Shown here: positions 8,601 to 12,388 of the stretch, piece after piece | Layout of the letters: each line of letters starts with the position of its first letter | How positions within the stretch are numbered: the stretch's first letter is position 1 | NCBI GenBank assembly: GCA_937885165.1 | Contig: CAKZZJ010000122.1 | Span: 1 to 12,388 of the forward strand | Origin: an uncultured Caryophanales bacterium | Lineage (GTDB): Bacteria; Bacillota_I; Bacilli_A; Acholeplasmatales; Anaeroplasmataceae | Length of the DNA stretch: 12,388 bases | Reading direction: 5' to 3' | Made by a program: the position numbers and the translations under genes | Notes under the pieces: generated by a model | The model's database searches: none | The model's input: only the letters and a program-made list of their open reading frames with translations | Told to the model about the DNA's origin: nothing

Positions 8601-10943
8601 TTTTATAGAAAAAAGAAAGATATTTATATTACTAATCTTAATAAAATAACTCCTCAATATAAATATAACTTTTTTATCAGTATTTTCACCAGTGAAAATA
8701 GTATAAAAGGAAAAGATTATTTGCCTTCTTCTCTAATTCAGAATTCAATATATTATCAAATGGAAAATAATGCAATTAATTATTTATCCAAAATAGTAGA
8801 GCATAGATTCATTGGACATGAATTTATTGATGAAAATAAAGAATTTTCTAATGCATTTTTATCTGTTTATAAATATGAAAAAAATGAAATGAAAGAATCT
8901 AATGAATCAGTTCTTTCTTTAAATGAAATAGACAAATTTCTTAAATTAAGACAAAATACTTTTACAAAATTAGATATTAATATTATTTTAAGTTTTATTT
9001 TTATTTTCCGATATTCTAATGATGAAATCCGAGAAAAAATAAAAAATAAAATAAAAATAAAATATGATGATATTAATACTTCTATAAAATTAGTTAGTGA
9101 TATGGGATGTTTATATTTAGAAATAAAACTTAATGATAAATATTATTACTTACCATTTCAAAATATGAAAGAAATTGAGGAAAAAAATATTAATATTGAG
9201 GAAATAAATAAAAATTTAGTATCTTTAACAGGCCCACAAAGATATTGCCTTTTATTTTTATCTTGTTGTTATATATCTAATAAGCCTTGCATTCTTCAAG
9301 GAGAAACAAGCTCAGGTAAAACACATTTAATCCATTTATTTGCTAATATGCTAGGAAAAAAATTAAAAATCTATCAAATGAACAATGATTCAAATGTTAT
9401 ATTAATAAATGGTCAATCAAAATTTGAAGATTTAAGATCAGATGAGATAGATAAACTTAAAGACCTCAAAACAAAATTAGAAGAATTATTAAATAATGAC
9501 AATATATTGAAAGAAAATGATATAACTGTTGAAAAAATAGGACAATTATTAGAGCAAGCAAATAAATTTATCTCTAGTGAATCATCTTTCAATAATAGAA
9601 TTGAAGAAATAAAAAGAATAAAAAATGAAATTATAAAAATAATATCTCCTATTAATAGATTTAGATATAATAAGTCATCATTTTGTGAATCATTGGAAAA
9701 AGGAGAATGGATATTAATTGAACAAATAGAATCTGCTCCACCTGAAATTTTAGAAAGACTAATTCCTCTAACCCAGGAAAATCCAGAAATTAAAATAATA
9801 CAAGGAACAAAAGAAATAATTTATAAATATAAAGCTCCTAAAAATTCTGAATTTGATAATAATTTAGTTATAGAAAATAATATTAATAAAGATGATATAA
9901 ATGAAAATAAAGATAATATTAAATATATATCCCCAGATTTTAGAATATTTTTTACATATAATCCAGATAAAGTAGATATTAAAGCCAATCAGACATTGCT
10001 AAACAAATGTTTAACATTTACTTTACCTAGAAATGATTCTTCAATTAAATATTTAACACAAATTTTGTATGGAATTCTAAGAAAAGCTAATTTTGACAAA
10101 ATAAGTGCATTGGAATTTTCTAAAAGATTTTCAAATGTTCATCAAATAGTTAAAGAAAAAATAAAATTAAATCCTGAAGATTTTTCAGGAAAAATGCAAT
10201 TCACAGGAAGGACAATTAATTTTATATCAAATTATTTATCAAAAAAAATTTCTCAATTAAAAAGAATAGATAGACAGAATATTGGGAGTATTATAACAGA
10301 ATCATTAAAAATATTTTATTGGAATTCATTTCAAAATAAAACTAAATTATCTAATATGAAGTTTGATACAATTAAAAAATTTAAAGAAAATATAAATGTT
10401 GAAATAATAAAAGAAGAAGAAGAAATTAAATTAAATTATAAAGAATTAAATAATATAGTTGAAAAAATCAATTTGTATCTGAAAAATCCTCAAAACAATG
10501 ATTTAATTTTTTCTTTTGAATCAATGGTTAAAAGCTGTGAAAAAATAAAATTTGTAGATATTGATATAATTTTAACAAATTTAAAAAAAACAGTTGAATA
10601 TGCTTCAAAAGCAAAATCTAATATTCCTGAAAATAAATTATATTTAATTATGAAAATCAATATTATTATTTTTCTTTTAGAAGAAATTAAAAAAGAGGGT
10701 ATACCTTTGCTTTATAGAAATTATACATTATCTTCAATTGAAGATAAAAATATATTTTCCAAAACTAGCAAACTATTATTTCTTTCAAGGATTATAGATA
10801 AAAAAAAGTTATTCAATATTCCTTCTATTATTTCTTCAATATATTATTCCAATCGAAATAATATAATTAAATTATTAGAACTCATTAATGATTTTATAGA
10901 AAAAAATCAAGGATCTTTCGTTCTATTTAAAAAAATAATATAA
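5640..10943 (+). CDS. Giant dynein/midasin-type multi-AAA+ ATPase, 5' truncated
   Basis: Residues are numbered from the GTG at 5640; the first 8 codons are antisense topA, and the first in-frame Met is residue 217, after the first P-loop, so the real start is lost at the join. Four tandem AAA modules are visible. Module 1: Walker A GKTGIGKT (135-142), Walker B IFIADELN (D207 E208), sensor-1 N254, arginine finger R271; it looks active. Module 2: degenerate P-loop GDTGYKT (500-506), no acidic Walker B. Module 3: GMDGQGKKT (899-907), Walker B replaced by FHNVN. Module 4: intact GETSSGKT (1221-1228), Walker B ILIEQIE with E1361 Q1362, sensor-1 N1441. The layout matches the AAA_5/dynein-related class (midasin, dynein, RNF213); no MIDAS, microtubule-binding or RING domain is seen. 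It is very rich in Lys, Asn and Ile. Stops are standard, which argues against a TAA/TAG-Gln ciliate. The function is unknown. Confidence 0.8.
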   Translation: MFDFDGDSDSEKEFLNENTKEEISLKIDQIYNDYNKNISIYKLSKLCRIIGILISKYGNTYIDDIINVAKFLTFSENKNIKLNEDFKEKIIGQYPQEVKLNEEEIFFFKVSSEIGDFFALLYICFITHTHLCIEGKTGIGKTACAKAFSEILKKLYEIDNYKIFSFNNETVPHDFYGSLTLNENKNITFYNGVLSDCILLRSIFIADELNLTSEETMNSLGPVLEENFNYKIYFPGLNIREKINNKFLFVSCQNLSTTLGRKKFTNLLKSRLKQVSYPEQNINRIKDFENICENMNRSLNNSIGNSHNFKNEQARKIGRFILKFNEKNEGLIYNLNFRDVKKILKREYYQEKNTKYYQGFNLYNNILLYIMSQTKEEDKNKMSKYLINLLAEIFNERNYDYDYDYNRDFYFEIALNGSNNSKISEKIKVELQDIYDSEAKFIEENGIIYLSKGKCKINVNNILTETDKKNILDYNKLNTFLESLFLSKLALNDEPLLILGDTGYKTYLSEKLLTSKPSIINLNSKIKLNYLLGSSMFFSRKEAGEFYLKNILNIVIDDYDKNEKFNYFKQYINEKGKITDNEIKERLNSDIIKYENLEKEKYKYKISHKFFEKLINDVNKNQNIILENIVLEYNPGLITYSYLGNENIILKNLSYLETSIVERFNELFSESQIITLNEDIHKTFTEKDDKILKFNHIRIIATSYPEYESKLSEAIASRFTILQVNSYNEQEENIMLKLYSKENNLKIKETVLKVLEDFFFDYKNTFNKKIYINQKLNILNILSCFNNTEKNEVKNAKLTLFLLMKNSFNNKKESNIKKLKEILDENFEECKKGEEPFTKMEEDGRECILSKITKLHLEINKRSDSRIQKERIFFHKDFSELLNIIHFSIFCKTGLIIEGMDGQGKKTAIKYIASLLGYNLLNIYLNESTKIEDILGNFAFDNDDNNELKMVNVRTDFISSLNKKNYKIIIFHNVNKANSSIIELITDFYRKKKDIYITNLNKITPQYKYNFFISIFTSENSIKGKDYLPSSLIQNSIYYQMENNAINYLSKIVEHRFIGHEFIDENKEFSNAFLSVYKYEKNEMKESNESVLSLNEIDKFLKLRQNTFTKLDINIILSFIFIFRYSNDEIREKIKNKIKIKYDDINTSIKLVSDMGCLYLEIKLNDKYYYLPFQNMKEIEEKNINIEEINKNLVSLTGPQRYCLLFLSCCYISNKPCILQGETSSGKTHLIHLFANMLGKKLKIYQMNNDSNVILINGQSKFEDLRSDEIDKLKDLKTKLEELLNNDNILKENDITVEKIGQLLEQANKFISSESSFNNRIEEIKRIKNEIIKIISPINRFRYNKSSFCESLEKGEWILIEQIESAPPEILERLIPLTQENPEIKIIQGTKEIIYKYKAPKNSEFDNNLVIENNINKDDINENKDNIKYISPDFRIFFTYNPDKVDIKANQTLLNKCLTFTLPRNDSSIKYLTQILYGILRKANFDKISALEFSKRFSNVHQIVKEKIKLNPEDFSGKMQFTGRTINFISNYLSKKISQLKRIDRQNIGSIITESLKIFYWNSFQNKTKLSNMKFDTIKKFKENINVEIIKEEEEIKLNYKELNNIVEKINLYLKNPQNNDLIFSFESMVKSCEKIKFVDIDIILTNLKKTVEYASKAKSNIPENKLYLIMKINIIIFLLEEIKKEGIPLLYRNYTLSSIEDKNIFSKTSKLLFLSRIIDKKKLFNIPSIISSIYYSNRNNIIKLLELINDFIEKNQGSFVLFKKII
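5651..5670. other. Join 1: bacterial topA to AT-rich eukaryote-like DNA
   Basis: TopA homology on the minus strand is clean up to codon 5660-5662 (Glu of VESPSK). The next codon should be Val (plus strand NAC), but 5663-5665 reads AGA, and the frame continues as Ser/Glu/Phe residues with no TopA similarity. On the plus strand the acidic beginning of the AAA protein starts at the same spot. A short direct repeat GATTCAGATTC (5658-5668) sits at the join and may be microhomology. Confidence 0.8.
6833..6853 (+). repeat. TTATGA hexanucleotide microrepeat, 3.5 copies
   Basis: Three and a half head-to-tail copies of TTATGA lie inside the AAA frame and encode alternating Tyr-Asp (residues about 399-405) in a linker between modules 1 and 2. 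In-frame simple repeats of this kind are common in very AT-rich eukaryotic genes, where they arise by slippage. No function is evident. Confidence 0.6.
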
Positions 10944-11079
10944 TTTTTCCTTTTTATAGAATTAAAGAAAATAAGAATAAAAGAATGTCTATTTTATGGC
11001 TATTATTATTTGGGAAATTATATGATAAAAATATTTCTTTTAAAGTTGAATTTTATTTTAATGGATATCTTCAATCTAA
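10944..11079. other. Short AT-rich gap between convergent reading frames
   Basis: These 136 bases separate the stop of the plus-strand AAA frame from the stop of the minus-strand Lys/Glu-rich frame. They hold a T-rich stretch ending in TTTTTATAG (10950-10959), which resembles a 3' splice acceptor, but no convincing GT donor was found in the end of the AAA frame. A second plus frame is open here and would join the AAA frame if the A-run at 10929-10935 had one more base. No tRNA and no bacterial terminator are visible. Confidence 0.4.
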
Positions 11080-11433
11080 TTATTCTTTCAATTTAATGCA
11101 AAATAATATATTTCCAGTTTTTAAATTTGATACAAAATATAATGATTTATTTCTTTCGTCTGGTTCATATATTACTTCGTCATTATTGACCTCACTTTCA
11201 ATTTCTTTTCCAGTTTTTGGATCTTTTGTTTTTCTTAGTACTTTCATTTTAGGTCTGAATCTTCCTTGTTTAATAATTCTATATGTAATTTCTTCTTCTT
11301 TTGGTATACTTTCCTTCTTTGTTTCCTTTATTTCTTTAATTTTAGTATTGATAACATTTTCATCTATTTCTGTGTCTATTTTTAATTTTGGATGGTTTGT
11401 TTTAACATCTTTTTTATTCTTATGAATTTTTAT
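11080..11433 (-). other. Unidentified Lys/Glu-rich C-terminal tail, probably second AT-rich gene
   Basis: This 3' section of the minus-strand frame encodes about 117 residues unlike any AdhE. It contains a highly charged stretch, then a basic segment (QGRFRPKMKVLRKTKDP), then KTGKEIESEV and an acidic NNDEVIYEPDE stretch. I do not recognise the family. The plus-strand complement gives only a low-complexity hydrophobic Ser/Phe/Leu frame, which supports coding on the minus strand. It is most simply the 3' part of a second gene of the AT-rich DNA, convergent with the AAA gene and joined in frame to adhE by chance. The last 20 residues or so are less convincing and could be intron or read-through. 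Confidence 0.5.
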
Positions 11434-12388
11434 AATTTCCTCTATTAAAGAATTTACACCTTCCTCTGTAGTTTTTGCTTTCAACCCCATTTTTCTAGCA
11501 ATTGTAGCATATTTTTCATCGGCTATATAATATTCATATTTAGGGAATGAAACAAATTTTGTAGGTTTTGTTGCATTATATCTTATTACATAAGGTAAAA
11601 TAATAGCATTAGCTCTACCATGTGGAATATGGAATTCTCCTCCTAATTTGTGAGCTATTGAATGGTTAACACCTAAAAATGCATTTGAGAACGCCATACC
11701 AGCTATACAACTTGCATTATGCATTTTTTCTCTCGCATGTGCATTTGAACCATTGTTATATGCTTCTCTTAAGTTGTTAATAACTAATTCAACCGCTTTT
11801 TCAGCTAAACCATCTGTATAATCAGATGCCATATTTGAAACATAAGCTTCTAAGGCATGTGTTAAAACATCCATACCAGTATCTGCAGTAATTGATTTTG
11901 GAAGTGTCATAACTAAATCTGGGTCTATAATTGCAACATCTGGAGTTAATTCATAATCTGCTAATGGATATTTTTTATTTATTTTTTTATCTGTAATAAC
12001 TGCAAATGATGTAACCTCTGACCCTGTTCCTGATGTTGTTGGTATACATACCATTTTAGCCTTTTCACCTAACTTAGGGAATTTGTAAGTACGCTTACGA
12101 ATATCCATAAATTTAAGTTTTAATCCTTCTGGGTCGGCCTCTGGATGTTCATAGAATAACCACATTCCTTTTGCAGCATCTATTGGGCTTCCTCCACCTA
12201 AAGCAATTACCGTATCTGGTTTAAATACATTCATTGCATCTACACCTTTTTTTATAGTTTCAAAAGATGGATCAGATTCTACTTCTGAAAAAATTTCAGA
12301 ATGTACATATTCTGCTCTTTTTCTTAAATGATATAACAATTTATCTACATAGCCAAATTGAACCATAGATTCATCTGTTACTATGAAG
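11080..12388 (-). CDS. adhE: AdhE iron-alcohol dehydrogenase domain, 5' partial, fused to foreign tail
   Basis: Bifunctional AdhE converts acetyl-CoA to ethanol through acetaldehyde; this is part of its C-terminal alcohol dehydrogenase half. The frame is open to the window edge (FIVTDESMVQFGYVDK), so Met 12366 is internal, and the N-terminal aldehyde dehydrogenase half lies outside. Numbered from that Met: NAD-binding GGGSPIDAAK (57-66), TTSGTGSEVT (110-119), and iron ligands D166, H170, H239 and H249 in DVLTH, AHKLG and IPHGRANA. All are present, so the domain was functional in its source. Similarity stops after TTEEGVNSLIEEI (about residue 311, base 11434). The expected end of about 60 residues (GIP..., then the CTGANPR.P region) is absent and replaced by about 115 Lys/Glu-rich residues. 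Its sequence is typical of fermentative Firmicutes, although some anaerobic eukaryotes carry similar acquired AdhE genes. Confidence 0.88.
   Translation of the reverse strand, partial: FIVTDESMVQFGYVDKLLYHLRKRAEYVHSEIFSEVESDPSFETIKKGVDAMNVFKPDTVIALGGGSPIDAAKGMWLFYEHPEADPEGLKLKFMDIRKRTYKFPKLGEKAKMVCIPTTSGTGSEVTSFAVITDKKINKKYPLADYELTPDVAIIDPDLVMTLPKSITADTGMDVLTHALEAYVSNMASDYTDGLAEKAVELVINNLREAYNNGSNAHAREKMHNASCIAGMAFSNAFLGVNHSIAHKLGGEFHIPHGRANAIILPYVIRYNATKPTKFVSFPKYEYYIADEKYATIARKMGLKAKTTEEGVNSLIEEIIKIHKNKKDVKTNHPKLKIDTEIDENVINTKIKEIKETKKESIPKEEEITYRIIKQGRFRPKMKVLRKTKDPKTGKEIESEVNNDEVIYEPDERNKSLYFVSNLKTGNILFCIKLKE
11415..11445. other. Join 2: AT-rich eukaryote-like DNA to adhE
   Basis: AdhE similarity is clear up to SLIEEI (codons down to 11434-11436) and absent by IHKNKKDVK (from about 11425). 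Base composition changes at the same place: the adhE line at 12181-12240 has 23 G or C of 60, while lines in the AAA frame such as 10381-10440 and 8521-8580 have 7 and 8. The exact base cannot be fixed because both sides are A/T-rich here. Confidence 0.65.

Noticed and set aside
10696..10722. Possible mini-intron GGTATAC...TTTATAG inside the AAA frame
   Set aside because: It is only about 27 bases long and the frame stays open with plausible coding through it, so it is better read as exon.
10985..11425. Plus-strand open frame with many hydrophobic residues resembling a membrane protein
   Set aside because: From about 11080 on it is the complement of the Lys/Glu-rich minus frame, which produces Phe/Ser/Leu-rich false membrane segments. 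Only its first 35 codons might be a frameshifted end of the AAA gene.
1..12388. CRISPR array, tRNA, rRNA, insertion sequence or phage genes
   Set aside because: No spaced direct repeats, cloverleaf sequences, rRNA-like stretches, transposase or phage structural genes were seen on either strand.

Overview
The window looks like a composite metagenomic or amplified-DNA contig, not one continuous stretch of a single chromosome. Its outer parts are bacterial: a low-GC, Firmicutes/Mollicutes-like genome with the standard genetic code (Trp is TGG), short ATG starts and AGGA/GAGG ribosome binding sites. The middle (about 5663 to about 11430) is far more AT-rich and encodes a giant dynein/midasin-type multi-AAA protein of a kind known mainly from eukaryotes. 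The organisms cannot be named from the sequence alone.

Left part, about 1-5662, all minus strand. topA (DNA topoisomerase I) has lost its extreme N-terminus. After it come a rho-independent terminator, an extended -10 promoter and the signal-recognition-particle cluster ftsY-ylxM-ffh, with gaps of 2 and -1 bases. Next is a U32-peptidase-like gene that runs into a perfect 50-bp inverted repeat (1-50 against 61-110) at the contig end. FtsY, YlxM and Ffh together form the co-translational membrane targeting machinery. The cluster is compact and looks like one transcription unit.

Middle part, about 5663-11430. One open frame on the plus strand runs 5,300 bases with no in-frame stop. It contains four AAA+ modules: module 1 has all its catalytic motifs, modules 2-4 are degenerate, and module 4 has Gln in place of the Walker B catalytic Glu. 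Its first in-frame ATG lies downstream of the first P-loop, so the true 5' end is missing. A Lys/Glu-rich reading frame on the minus strand (11080 to about 11430) appears to be the 3' part of a second, convergent gene of the same AT-rich DNA.

Right part, about 11430-12388, minus strand. This is the iron-dependent alcohol dehydrogenase domain of a bifunctional AdhE. It is cut by the window edge on its N-terminal side, and it is replaced in frame by the unrelated Lys/Glu-rich tail on its C-terminal side.

Both joins cut conserved genes exactly where homology and base composition change, and the contig end carries a fold-back palindrome. Chimeric amplification or assembly is the simplest explanation. 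Real insertion of eukaryote-like DNA into a bacterial genome remains the exciting alternative, and reads across 5650-5670 and 11415-11445 would decide it.
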